A stretch of DNA of 64,000 nt from Actinomadura cremea. GTDB lineage: Bacteria > Actinomycetota > Actinomycetes > Streptosporangiales > Streptosporangiaceae. The notes under the pieces were generated by a model. The model ran no database searches and was not told the DNA's origin. It saw nothing but the letters and a program-made list of their open reading frames with translations. Location of the stretch: NCBI RefSeq assembly GCF_014648495.1, contig NZ_BMRF01000017.1, positions 110,730-174,729 on the forward strand. The letters run 5' to 3'. The translations under genes were made by a program, and so were the position numbers. The number at the start of each line of letters is the position of its first letter. Within the stretch, counting starts at the first letter, position 1. Shown piece after piece: positions 18,039 to 26,656 of the stretch.

Positions 18039-19450
18039 TCCCGCCGCTGAGCCGTCCCCGCGACGGCCGTCCGGCCGCCCCGGTGCGGATCCTCCACCTC
18101 GGCCTCGGCGGCTTCTTCCGCGCCCACCAGGCCTGGTACACCGAGCGGGCACCGGACACCGCGCACTGGGGCATCGCGGCGTTCACCGGCCGCAGCACGC
18201 GAACCGCGCACCTCCTGAACGCCCAGGACGGGATGTACACCCTGGTCACGCGCGGCCCCGACGGCGACCGCTGCGAGCGGATCGGCTCCGTCTCGGCAGC
18301 GCATCCCGGCGGCGACCACACGGCCTGGCTGAGGTACTGGCGCGACCCCCGGCTGGCGGTCGTCACGCTGACGGTGACCGAAGCCGGATACACCCGGACG
18401 CCCGACGGCGGCCTGGACACCGGCCTCCCGGACGTCCGGGCCGACATCGCGACGCTCCGCGCCGCCCCGGACGCCCCCGTCGGCACCGCGGCGGCCAGGC
18501 TGCTGGCCGGGCTGTTCGCACGGCGGCGGGCCGGCGGCGGACCGGTGGCGATCGTGCCGTGCGACAACCTCCCCGGCAACGGCCGGACGGTCGCCCGGAC
18601 CGTCCGGGAACTCGCCGAGGCGACCGGCCCGTCCTGGGCGCGAGCGGCGGCGCACGCCTCCTACGTCGACACCGTCGCCGACCGCATCACCCCCTGGCCG
18701 GCGGACGAGACCGCGGCGGTGGTGGCCGCCGCCACCGGCAGGACCGACGCCGCCCCCGTCGTTGCGGAACCGTTCACCGAATGGGTGCTGTGCGGCGACT
18801 TCCCCGCGGGACGCCCGCACTGGGAAGACGCCGGTGCCCGTTTCGTCCCCGACATCACCCCCTACGAGCGCCGCAAGCTCCGGCTCCTCAACGGCGGCCA
18901 CTCGCTCCTCGCCTACGCCGGTTCCCTGCGCGGTCACACCACCGTCGCCGAGGCCATGACCGACCCGCTCTGCGGAAGATGGCTCACCGAGTGGTGGGAC
19001 GAGGCGTCCGCCGGACTGGACGCCGATCCCGGTCTGGCCGCCTACCGCACCGCGCTCCTCGAACGCTTCGCCAACCCGCGGATCGCCCACGCCCTCGCCA
19101 AGATCGCCGAGAACGGTGCCGACAAACTCCGCGACCGCGTCGTTCCCACCCTCCGCACCGCCTGCCGGAGCGGGGCGACCCCCGTCGCCGCGGTCCGCGT
19201 CATCGCGGCATGGCTGCTGTACCTGCACGGCGACACCCGATCCACGTCCGGCTCGCTGCGGGACGCCGCATGCGGCGTCCTGCACCGGCTCGACCCGGCA
19301 CTGGCCCTCGACGCCGACCTGGTGGACGCGGTCGCCCTGCAGGCCGGCGAACTGCCGTCCCCCGGCCGCGGTGTTGGTGGTCGTGGCTTCGATGCGCGTC
19401 GACTCGGCGCATCGCCGGATCGAACGGGGATCTCTCAGGCAGGTCGGTGA
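18035..19450 (+). CDS. uxuB: Mannitol dehydrogenase-family oxidoreductase, probable fructuronate reductase
   Basis: A 471-residue NAD-dependent polyol dehydrogenase-like protein. The Rossmann motif is LHLGLGGFFRAHQ near residue 20, VTLTVTEAGY and VPCDNLPGNG follow, and KLRLLNGGHSLLAY carries the catalytic lysine/asparagine region of the family. With uxaC in front, the best reading is fructuronate reductase producing D-mannonate; tagaturonate or mannitol activity is possible. The last 30 or so residues (from PSPGRG) are low-complexity and run into a decayed region, so the natural C-terminus may have been replaced by a rearrangement. No mannonate dehydratase gene follows. Confidence 0.8.
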   Translation: MIPPLSRPRDGRPAAPVRILHLGLGGFFRAHQAWYTERAPDTAHWGIAAFTGRSTRTAHLLNAQDGMYTLVTRGPDGDRCERIGSVSAAHPGGDHTAWLRYWRDPRLAVVTLTVTEAGYTRTPDGGLDTGLPDVRADIATLRAAPDAPVGTAAARLLAGLFARRRAGGGPVAIVPCDNLPGNGRTVARTVRELAEATGPSWARAAAHASYVDTVADRITPWPADETAAVVAAATGRTDAAPVVAEPFTEWVLCGDFPAGRPHWEDAGARFVPDITPYERRKLRLLNGGHSLLAYAGSLRGHTTVAEAMTDPLCGRWLTEWWDEASAGLDADPGLAAYRTALLERFANPRIAHALAKIAENGADKLRDRVVPTLRTACRSGATPVAAVRVIAAWLLYLHGDTRSTSGSLRDAACGVLHRLDPALALDADLVDAVALQAGELPSPGRGVGGRGFDARRLGASPDRTGISQAGR

Positions 19451-19510
19451 CTCGCGCAGAAGCAGCCAGGTGGGGAGAAGCCTGCGTGCTGGAGCCATGA
19501 CCACATTCGC
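19425..19510 (-). pseudogene. Possible LacI-family regulator C-terminal remnant
   Basis: One minus-strand frame reads RRLLPTWLLLRESPT, which looks like the end of LacI-family proteins (a proline-threonine strand followed by VRES). Nothing upstream in any frame continues the fold, and the segment overlaps the last codons of the uxuB-like gene and abuts the nagA remnant. It may be a trace of the lost local repressor. The match is short, so confidence is low. Confidence 0.3.
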
Positions 19511-19515
19511 AGGTC

Positions 19516-20060
19516 CTACGCCGCTCCGCCCGAAGCGACGTCGGCGCCCGTTGCCCGTGTTCCGTGGACGACCGCGCCCGCGGCGATGACCGTGCGCACC
19601 CGCAGGTCGTCCGTCAGGACGACGAGGTCGGCGTCCTTGCCGGACTCGATCCTCCCGGTTCGTTCTCCCAACCCGAGCATGCGCGCCGGTGTGGTGGCGG
19701 CGGCGACGGCCTGGGTGATGGGGATCCCGACGCACTGCACGGCGTGCCGTAGCGCGCGGTCCATGGTGAGGGTGCTGCCCGCGTCGGTGACCCCGTCGAG
19801 CATAGTGACCTTGCCGTCGCGGGCGAGTACGGGCAACGGGCCCAGGTTGAACCGCCCGTCGTTCACCCCGGCCGCCCGAGTGGCATCGGTGACCAACGCG
19901 ATGCGGTCGGCGCCCACCGCGGCCAGGATCTCCTGCGGATCCTCCGTGGGGACCTGAGCCCCGTCGCCGCCGTGCATGTGCAGATCCACGAACCCGGGCA
20001 GCACGTAGTCCGACCCGAGATCATGGACCTCGGCGTCGGCCGCGGTCTCCGATGCGGCGC
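19516..20060 (-). pseudogene. nagA: N-acetylglucosamine-6-phosphate deacetylase, internally deleted
   Basis: The minus-strand frame has NagA sequence in two blocks joined without the middle. The first is EVHDLGSDYVLPGFVDLHMHGGDG, split here as EVHDLG and the metal site DLHMHGG. The second runs from GADRIALVTDATRAAG to GKDADLVVLTDDLRVRTV at the C-terminus. About 180-200 residues between the H-x-H strand and the TDA catalytic aspartate region are missing, along with the first 40 or so residues. Full-length NagA is about 380 residues. Without the central metal and substrate residues it should be inactive. It faces a ROK remnant, suggesting a former amino-sugar locus. Confidence 0.75.
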
Positions 20061-20180
20061 TGCGCACCGAACATCGATGTGTCGGGGTATGCGTTGCGAT
20101 GCCTGGCTTCATCCGTGAAGCCGACGGTCTCGTCCGGTCCGCTGCTCCGTGCCGCTGGTCGTCGCCGTCACCGCGGCCAT

Positions 20181-20534
20181 GACGACACCGTCACCGAGAT
20201 TGTCGATGACGCCGCGGCAGGTGACCGTGCCGCACAGGACGCGATCCGCCTCACCGCCGGCCATCTGGTGACGGGGGTGACCAGTCTCGTCAACACGCTC
20301 GCCCCGGAGCGCGTGGTGCTCATGGGCTTCCTGGCCGACCTGTACCGGGCCGCCGAGGACTTCGTGCGCGATGGGCTGGTGACGTCCTCCGTCGTCGCTC
20401 GCGCCGGCCGGACCGAGATCGTCACAGGCGACCTTCGCCATGCCACTCTCGTGGGCGCGGCCGAAAGAGCCTTCGCCCCACTGCTGAGGCATCCGCGTAC
20501 CGTTCCGCGCGCCGACCCGCGAGTGGGACGGTGA
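20181..20534 (+). pseudogene. ROK family protein, C-terminal fragment
   Basis: From about residue DTVTEIV onward the plus frame matches the C-terminal half of ROK sugar kinases/repressors: AAGDRAAQDAIRLTAGHLVTG and VNTLAPERVVLMGFLAD are the usual helix and strand. The N-terminal half with the ATP-phosphate motif, CGCGN-type zinc motif and any HTH is absent. The frame upstream is unrelated and Arg-rich. This is a truncated remnant, probably of the same lost amino-sugar locus as the neighbouring nagA fragment. Confidence 0.65.
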
Positions 20535-20545
20535 GCGGGCCGGTA

Positions 20546-20579
20546 CCGCCGTGCGGTCGTCGCGCCGTCCGCACGGCGG
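20546..20579 (-). terminator. Strong stem-loop between ROK remnant and sugar-binding protein gene
   Basis: CCGCCGTGCGG (20546-20556) pairs perfectly with CCGCACGGCGG (20569-20579), leaving a 12-base loop. It lies 30 bases beyond the stop codon of the minus-strand binding-protein gene and probably ends that operon. Confidence 0.65.
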
Positions 20580-20609
20580 CCCGCGGCATCACACGCGCCT
20601 CAGGGCGGC

Positions 20610-21872
20610 CTACTTCTCCTTGTAAGCCTCGTCCATCTGCTTCAGGACGGCGGTCGGGTCGGAGTCACCGGAGAACATGTTCTGGACGCCCGTGAAGTGG
20701 GCCTGCTGAACCTTCGGGTTGGGCCAGAGCTGGTCCATGAACGGGACCGTCTTGTCCGCCTTCTGGAAGTCGACCAGCGGTTGCAGAGTGGGATCGAGTT
20801 CGAACTGCTCGTTGGGGAAGCTCGGCAGGTTGCCGGTGGCTCCCGCGTACAGGTTCATGGCCTCCGGAGTGGCGAGGAAATCGATGAACTCGGCGGCCGG
20901 TTCCGGGTTCGCGGCCTTGGCGTTCATCGCGAAGGCGCCGCCCGCGGCGCCGGGCATGCGGGTCTGCTCGGCGTCGTCGGTGGCGGGGACGGCGAAGAGA
21001 CCGAACTCGGTGCCCTGCGGCGCTTCGGACTTGGCCTGGTTGAGGGTCGAGGTCACCTGGACCGCGGCGACGGCGTCACCGTCGGCCAGCTGCGACACCG
21101 ACGTCTCGAACGAGGTGCCCAGCGGGTCCTTGGAGAAGCACCCGCGCTCGTTCATCTCCAGGTACTTGTCCATGGCGGTCTTCCATCCGGAGCCCGCGAA
21201 GGCCGCCGAGCCGGCCTTCAGGTTCTGCGCGAAGTCCGGGTCGCCGGCGTGGACGGTGGTGGCGACCAGGGCGTAGTCGACGAGCTGGGTGACCCAGTCG
21301 GTCTGGTTGCCGAGCGCGAAGGCGACCTTGCCCTTCGACTTCGCCGCGTCGCAGAGCTCCAGGAGTTCGCTCCAGGTCTTCGGGGGTTCGGCCCCGACCT
21401 CCTCCATGGCCTTCTTGTTGTAGAGACCGCCGATGCCGACGAACGTCAGCGGGACGATGTAGGTCTTGCCGTCGACTCGGGTGACCGGCTTGATGCCGTC
21501 CGGGACCTTGGACGCCCAGGGGCGCGCGGACAGGTCGGCGAGGTAACCGGTGGGGGCGAGCACCTCGATGGCGCCGGGGTTGCCGTTGCCGGGCCAGGCG
21601 AAGAAGACGTCGGGCGCGGTGCCCGAGGACAGCTGCGTGCGCAGGGTGCCCTGGTACTGGTCGGTGTCGGAGTAGGAGGTGGTCACCTCGACTTCGGGGT
21701 GCTCCGCCTTGAACGCCTTGAGGACGGCCTCCATGCCGGCGCGGTCGGTGGCCACCGCGGCGACGCGCAGGGTGTCCGCGCCGCCGGAGGCGTTGGTGCC
21801 GCTGCTGCATCCGGCGGCGAGCGCGGTGGCCGCGGCCAGGGCGGCGGCCGTGAACCGGTGGTGGGATCGCAT
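20610..21872 (-). CDS. Sugar ABC transporter substrate-binding lipoprotein (SBP family 1)
   Basis: A 420-residue extracellular solute-binding protein. The signal peptide ends at lipobox cysteine 22 (ALAAGC). GTAPDVFFAWPGNGNPG, GLYNKKAMEEVG and GAAGGAFAMNAKA are typical of family 1 sugar-binding proteins. GAGGAGAAG precedes the ATG. It is the last gene of a four-gene minus-strand operon (two permeases, GH78 rhamnosidase, binding protein), an unusual order since binding proteins are normally first. The ligand is probably a rhamnose-containing glycoside, inferred from the adjacent rhamnosidase. It is clearly related to the binding protein at 37389-38669. Confidence 0.88.
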   Translation of the reverse strand: MRSHHRFTAAALAAATALAAGCSSGTNASGGADTLRVAAVATDRAGMEAVLKAFKAEHPEVEVTTSYSDTDQYQGTLRTQLSSGTAPDVFFAWPGNGNPGAIEVLAPTGYLADLSARPWASKVPDGIKPVTRVDGKTYIVPLTFVGIGGLYNKKAMEEVGAEPPKTWSELLELCDAAKSKGKVAFALGNQTDWVTQLVDYALVATTVHAGDPDFAQNLKAGSAAFAGSGWKTAMDKYLEMNERGCFSKDPLGTSFETSVSQLADGDAVAAVQVTSTLNQAKSEAPQGTEFGLFAVPATDDAEQTRMPGAAGGAFAMNAKAANPEPAAEFIDFLATPEAMNLYAGATGNLPSFPNEQFELDPTLQPLVDFQKADKTVPFMDQLWPNPKVQQAHFTGVQNMFSGDSDPTAVLKQMDEAYKEK

Positions 21873-21905
21873 GGTCGTTCTTCTCCTCGGGGGTGGAATC
21901 GCCGG

Positions 21906-24704
21906 CTATCGCCGGGGCGGGGCGGCGGCGGTGAAGGTGTAGCGGCCGGAGGCCAGGTCGACGGCGACGCCGTCCGGACGGGCGTCGACGGCTTCGACGC
22001 CGGGACGGTTCGCGAGGTGCTCGCCGTCCTCGCGGACGCCGCGGGGATCGTCGGTGGGAATGTGCAGGGTGGCCCGTGCACCGGGCGGGACGGCCACGTC
22101 GAGCCGCAGCTCGGCGGAGCCGCCCGGGTGGTCCGCGGGGTGCAGGGACCAGGCGGAGAGGACCGTGCCCCTGGGCGTCTCCTGCTCTGCGCGGGCCCAG
22201 GTGAGCCGGCCGCCGACGGCGGGGCGCAGCAGCAGGTGCTCGTAGGCGACCGAGCCGGGGGTCTGATCGATGCCGGCCACGCCGCCGTAGAGCCAGTCGC
22301 CGATCGAGCCGAGGCTGTAGTGGTTGAAGGAGTTCATGGCGGGCGACTGGAAGCCGTGTTCCTCGGTCCAGCCGTCCCAGCGCTCCCAGATCGTGGTGGC
22401 CCCGTGCCGGATGGAGTAGCCCCAGGACGGATAGGTGTCCTGGTGCAGTAGCGCGTAGGCGAGGTCGGCGCGACCGTGCTCGGTGAGGACGGGGCACAGC
22501 AGCGCCACGCCGACGAAGCCGGTGGTGAGGTGCCGGTCCCGGGCTTCGATGTCGGCGGCGAGGTGGCCGACGGCGGCCGGAACCAGTCGTTCGGGCAGCA
22601 GCTCGAAGGCGAGCGCGAGCAGGTAGCCGGTCTGGGTTCCGCCTCGGACTCGTCCTGCCCCCTCGGTCTCGGACGTGTCCACGAAGGCGTTGACGAAGGC
22701 CGTCCGGACGTCGGCGTGCAGCGCCCTGTAGCGTTCGGCGTCGCGGTGTTCGCCGAGCACGCCGGCCGCTCGGGCGAGCAGCTGCGCGCTGCGGGCGAAG
22801 TAGGCGGTGGCCAGCAGGTCGCGCGGGGTGTCCGCGTCCACCTGGAGCCAGTCGCCGTAGTGGTTGCCGACCCGGTCGCGCCACACCAGGTCGGGGTTGT
22901 GGCGGTGGACGTGTTCGACCCAGGCGGCCATCGCGGCGTACGAGCGTTCCAGGACGCGGCGGTCGCCGTAGACGCGGTAGAGGTGCCACGGGACGACGAC
23001 TCCGCCGTCGCCCCACGCCGGGGCGCCCTCGCGGTCGATGCACAGCTTGGGCGCGACGTCGGGGAAGGCGCCGTCGTCGTCCTGGCCGTCGACCACGTCG
23101 CGCATCCAGCGGGCGAAGAACGCCGCGACGTCGGCGTTGCGGCAGGCCGTGGGCAGGAACACCTGGGCGTCGGCGAGCCAGCCGAGCCGTTCGTCGCGTT
23201 GCGGGCAGTCGGTGGGAATGGAGACGAAGTTGCCGCGCTGGCCCCAGCGGATGTTGGAGTGCAGCCGGTTCACCGTCTCGTCCGAGCAGGAGAAGTCTCC
23301 GGTCCAGGGCAGGTCGCTGTGCAGCACCCGTCCTGTGACGTCCGCGGGCCGCAGGTCGCCGGGGTAGCCGGTGACCTCGGCGTAGCGGAACCCGTGGAAG
23401 GTGAAGCGGGGCTCGAACACCTCGACCGGCTTCCCGGCGGCGATGTAGACGTCGGTGGCCTCGGCCGTGCGCAGGTTCTCGACGTACGGCTCCCCGTCGT
23501 CGTCGAGCATCTCGACGTGCCGCAGCCGGACGCGGTCACCGCGCCCCGCGCCCCGGATCGTGAGCCGCACGCGGCCGACCATGTTCTGCCCGAAGTCGAC
23601 GATGGAGCGTCCGCCGGGCCGTCGCGCGACCGTCCGCGGCCGAAGGTCCTCGGTCACCCGCACCGGGTGGTCCGGGAGGGCCCGCAGGACCGCGGGCGAG
23701 CGGTCGAGGACCGCCACGGGGTTCCAGTCGGCGTCGTCGTACCCGGGGGCGTCCCACCCGGGAAGGTCGTCGCGGGCGTCGACGTACTCCCCCATGAGCA
23801 GGTCGGCGTACCTGACCGCGCCCGGACTCTCCCGCCAGGTTCCGTCGGACGTGATCCAGCGGCGCGAGCCGTCCGCGTAGTCCAGCAGCATCTGGACGAT
23901 CGCCTGCGGGGCGCGGCCATAGTGCTGGGCCTGGTGGCGGGAGTCGAACCCGACGTACCCGCTCCACCAGCCGTCGGCGAGCACGACGCCCAGCACGTTC
24001 TCGCCCTCGGCCAGGAGACCGGTGACGTCGTAGGTCTGGTACAGCACGCGATGGTGGTATTCGGTCCATCCGGGAGCGAGCTCGGCGTCACCGACCTTTC
24101 CGCCGTTCAGGCGCAGCTCGTAGACGCCCCGCGCGGAGGCGTAGACGCGGGCCCGCACCGGGCGCCGCTCCCCCAGGTCGAAGGCCCGTCGCAGCTGGGC
24201 GCACGGCCGGAGGTGCCGGGTGCGTTCGGTGCGGTCGTCGCCGCTCGGCGGTTCCATGACCGGTCGGGATTCGGGATCGCTCCCGATCCACTCCGCCCTC
24301 CATTCGCCGGGGCGCAGCAGCCCTGTCTCGAACCATGAGTCCGCCCGTCCGGCCGGTGCGCCGTCGACGTCCCAGACCTCGACGCGCCAGTGGTAGCGGG
24401 TGGACGGCTGCAGGGGCGGGCCGTCGTAGGCGACCAGCACGCCGGCGGACGAATCGCGGCGGCCGGTGTCCCAGATCGGGCGGCCTTCGTCGAGGTCACC
24501 GCGGTCGAGCGCCGCCGTGATCCGGTAGGCGGTCTGCGCGTCGCCCCGGCGCTCCGATCGCAGCTTCCAGGACAGCCGCGGGCACGGTTCGTCCAGCCCC
24601 AGCGGCACGGCCAGGCTCTCGCAGGTGAGTCCGTAGGGCTGCAGGCCGGACGCGGTCGTGTCGGCGCGGCCGTCCAGTGGCGGGTTCGGCAAGGCGGTGG
24701 TCAT
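21906..24704 (-). CDS. GH78 alpha-L-rhamnosidase
   Basis: A 932-residue inverting rhamnosidase. The N-terminal beta domains begin PYGLTCESLAVPLGLDEPCPRLSW (hallmark PRLSW), a beta-sandwich has WWSGYVGFD, and the (alpha/alpha)6 catalytic domain contains TDCPQRDERLGWLADAQ with the acidic residues of the active site, TTGFVGV and ATTIWERWDGW. A C-terminal beta domain ends the protein. No signal peptide is present, so hydrolysis is cytosolic after import. The ATG overlaps the stop of the upstream permease. It is a paralogue of the 903-residue enzyme at 34569-37280. Confidence 0.92.
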   Translation of the reverse strand: MTTALPNPPLDGRADTTASGLQPYGLTCESLAVPLGLDEPCPRLSWKLRSERRGDAQTAYRITAALDRGDLDEGRPIWDTGRRDSSAGVLVAYDGPPLQPSTRYHWRVEVWDVDGAPAGRADSWFETGLLRPGEWRAEWIGSDPESRPVMEPPSGDDRTERTRHLRPCAQLRRAFDLGERRPVRARVYASARGVYELRLNGGKVGDAELAPGWTEYHHRVLYQTYDVTGLLAEGENVLGVVLADGWWSGYVGFDSRHQAQHYGRAPQAIVQMLLDYADGSRRWITSDGTWRESPGAVRYADLLMGEYVDARDDLPGWDAPGYDDADWNPVAVLDRSPAVLRALPDHPVRVTEDLRPRTVARRPGGRSIVDFGQNMVGRVRLTIRGAGRGDRVRLRHVEMLDDDGEPYVENLRTAEATDVYIAAGKPVEVFEPRFTFHGFRYAEVTGYPGDLRPADVTGRVLHSDLPWTGDFSCSDETVNRLHSNIRWGQRGNFVSIPTDCPQRDERLGWLADAQVFLPTACRNADVAAFFARWMRDVVDGQDDDGAFPDVAPKLCIDREGAPAWGDGGVVVPWHLYRVYGDRRVLERSYAAMAAWVEHVHRHNPDLVWRDRVGNHYGDWLQVDADTPRDLLATAYFARSAQLLARAAGVLGEHRDAERYRALHADVRTAFVNAFVDTSETEGAGRVRGGTQTGYLLALAFELLPERLVPAAVGHLAADIEARDRHLTTGFVGVALLCPVLTEHGRADLAYALLHQDTYPSWGYSIRHGATTIWERWDGWTEEHGFQSPAMNSFNHYSLGSIGDWLYGGVAGIDQTPGSVAYEHLLLRPAVGGRLTWARAEQETPRGTVLSAWSLHPADHPGGSAELRLDVAVPPGARATLHIPTDDPRGVREDGEHLANRPGVEAVDARPDGVAVDLASGRYTFTAAAPPRR

Positions 24705-25522
24705 CCCTTCAGTCCTCCGGCAAAGCCCTTGATGATGTGGCGTTGCATGAGGAAATAGACGATGAGGATCGGGAGCATCGCGATCACCAGCCCGGCGAAC
24801 ACCAGGTTCCATTGCGAGACGTACTGGCCGATGAACCCGAAGACGGCGACCGGAATGGTCTGCTGGTCGCTCCCGCTGAGGTACAGGAACGGTGTGAGGA
24901 AGTCGTTCCAGACGAAGATGGCGTTCAGGATCACCACGGTTCCGGTGACGGGCCGCAGGAGCGGGAAGACGACGCGCCAGAAGACCTGGACGGGCCGGGC
25001 GCCGTCGATGAGCGCGGCCTCCTCGTACTCGCGCGGCACGACCCGCAGGAACCCGAGGTAGAGGAACGTCGCGAACGGCACCTGCAGGCCGCTGTAGAAC
25101 AGCACCAGCGACCACACCGTGCCGAGCAGGTTCAGGTCCCGGATGAGCTGGTACAGCGGCAGCAGCGCCAGCTGGAACGGCAGCAGCAGGCCGAGCATGA
25201 TCAGCAGGAACGTCCAGCGGGACCAGCGGGCGGTCGCCCGCGCCAGCGGATAGGCGGCCATGGCCGCGACCACGACGATGATCGCGACGCTCACCACGGT
25301 GACGACCACGCTGTTGACGATCGCGCCGGCCAGGCCCGCCTCGCGCCAGGCGTCCGCGTAGTTGCGCAGGGTCGGCGAGGTGGTCGGCATGATGATGGAC
25401 GTGCCGTCCCGCGGATCCCGCAGGGACAGGTTGACCAGGACGTACAAGGGGAAGGCGACGACGAGCGTCACCGCGATCATCACTAGTTCGCGGGCGAGGG
25501 TCCGGGGGCCGTACCGGTTCAT
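24701..25522 (-). CDS. Carbohydrate ABC transporter permease, MalG type
   Basis: A 273-residue inner-membrane protein with six predicted helices. The EAA loop reads EYEEAALIDGARPVQVFWRVVFPLLRP, with the diagnostic EAA---G. It pairs with the MalF-type permease encoded just before it (four-base overlap). As at most actinobacterial sugar importers, no ATPase gene is present locally, so a shared MsiK-type ATPase elsewhere in the genome is expected. Confidence 0.92.
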   Translation of the reverse strand: MNRYGPRTLARELVMIAVTLVVAFPLYVLVNLSLRDPRDGTSIIMPTTSPTLRNYADAWREAGLAGAIVNSVVVTVVSVAIIVVVAAMAAYPLARATARWSRWTFLLIMLGLLLPFQLALLPLYQLIRDLNLLGTVWSLVLFYSGLQVPFATFLYLGFLRVVPREYEEAALIDGARPVQVFWRVVFPLLRPVTGTVVILNAIFVWNDFLTPFLYLSGSDQQTIPVAVFGFIGQYVSQWNLVFAGLVIAMLPILIVYFLMQRHIIKGFAGGLKG

Positions 25523-26499
25523 CCGCCGGCTCCTTCACGACGTCGCAGCAGCCGGTACTGGCCGCCCGAGATCACCGCGACGAAGACCGTGAGCACGATC
25601 GCCATGGCGATGCTGTAGGCGTATTCGTTGAACTGGAACGCGTTCTTGTAGATGAGGGTCGAGAGCGTCTCCGTGGACGTCCCGGGGCCTCCGCCCGTCA
25701 TGACCCAGACCTGGTCGAACAGCTTCAGCCCACCGATGATGGAGAGCATCAGGTTGATCGTCATGGCGGGTGCCAGCAGCGGCAGCACCACGTGCCGGAA
25801 GCGCTTCCACCCGGTCGCCCCGTCGACCGCCGCGGCCTCGTAGACCTCCTTGGGGATGCCCTGGAGCCCGGCGAGGAAGATGACCATCGAGTAGCCGGCG
25901 AACTGCCAGACGATGACGCCGATGACGCTGCACAGCGCGAGCGTCGGGTCGCCCAGCCAGTTCTGCCGCCAGTCGTCCGGGCCGACGGCGGCGATCAGGC
26001 CGTTGAGGGCGCCCTCGGGGGCCAGCATGTACTTCCACAGCGCCGCCGTGACGACCGGCGTCATCACCGCCGGGGCGAACAGCAGGACACGCAGCACGTT
26101 GCGGCTCTTGATCCGGCTGTGCACGCCCAGCGCGAGCGCCAGCCCGATGGCGTTCTGGACGACGGTGACGGCCACCGCGATGATGAGCGTCTGCCGAACC
26201 CCCTGCCGTGCGACCGGATCGTCGAGCAGGTCGCGGAAGTTCTCCAGCCCGACGAACTCCCTGGCCGGGCTGAGCCCGTCCCAGTCGGTGAACGCGAACG
26301 CCGCCCCCTGCACGCTCGGAACCAGCACCACGACCCCGTACAGGCCCAGCGCCGGGAGCAGGAACCAGGCGGGCGCCCCCCGGCGCCCCCGCCTCCGCGG
26401 ACCGGCCGGCCCGCGGTGCCGCCGGACCCGTTCCCGGGCGGACGGCTTCGGCGGGCGCAGGACGCGAGAAGTCACCTCCCTCTCGATCTGCCGTGCCAT
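25519..26499 (-). CDS. Carbohydrate ABC transporter permease, MalF type
   Basis: A 326-residue permease, first gene of the minus-strand rhamnosidase operon. An Arg-rich cytosolic N-terminus (residues 1-45) precedes six helices. The EAA loop is EVYEAAAVDGATGWKRFRHVVLPLL. ATG 26499 is preceded by GGAGGAGA at the right distance. A farther in-frame ATG at 26628 lacks such a site and would run into the AraC promoter. The promoter lies in the 157-base region shared with the divergent AraC gene. Confidence 0.9.
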   Translation of the reverse strand: MARQIEREVTSRVLRPPKPSARERVRRHRGPAGPRRRGRRGAPAWFLLPALGLYGVVVLVPSVQGAAFAFTDWDGLSPAREFVGLENFRDLLDDPVARQGVRQTLIIAVAVTVVQNAIGLALALGVHSRIKSRNVLRVLLFAPAVMTPVVTAALWKYMLAPEGALNGLIAAVGPDDWRQNWLGDPTLALCSVIGVIVWQFAGYSMVIFLAGLQGIPKEVYEAAAVDGATGWKRFRHVVLPLLAPAMTINLMLSIIGGLKLFDQVWVMTGGGPGTSTETLSTLIYKNAFQFNEYAYSIAMAIVLTVFVAVISGGQYRLLRRREGAGG

Positions 26500-26622
26500 C
26501 AGGTCTCCTCCATCAATGACGTTCGGGTCGCCGCCGGGTGAACCGCGCGGCGTTCTAGGCAGGGATCCTGCGCCCGCACCACCACGACCGGATAGCCCGA
26601 AATGGACCAGCAATAGGACGAT

Positions 26623-26650
26623 GTTCACCTTGAGCCGGACGCGTTAGGGT
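26623..26650 (+). promoter_or_regulatory. Promoter of the AraC regulator, leaderless
   Basis: GTTCAC (26623-26628) and TAGGGT (26645-26650) are spaced by 16 bases, and the ATG follows 6 bases after the -10 box, so transcription should begin at or next to the start codon. No ribosome-binding site is present. The rest of the 157-base divergent region (26500-26656) should hold the promoter for the permease operon; TAGAAC on the minus strand near 26555 is a possible -10. Confidence 0.45.
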
Positions 26651-26656
26651 GCCGCC

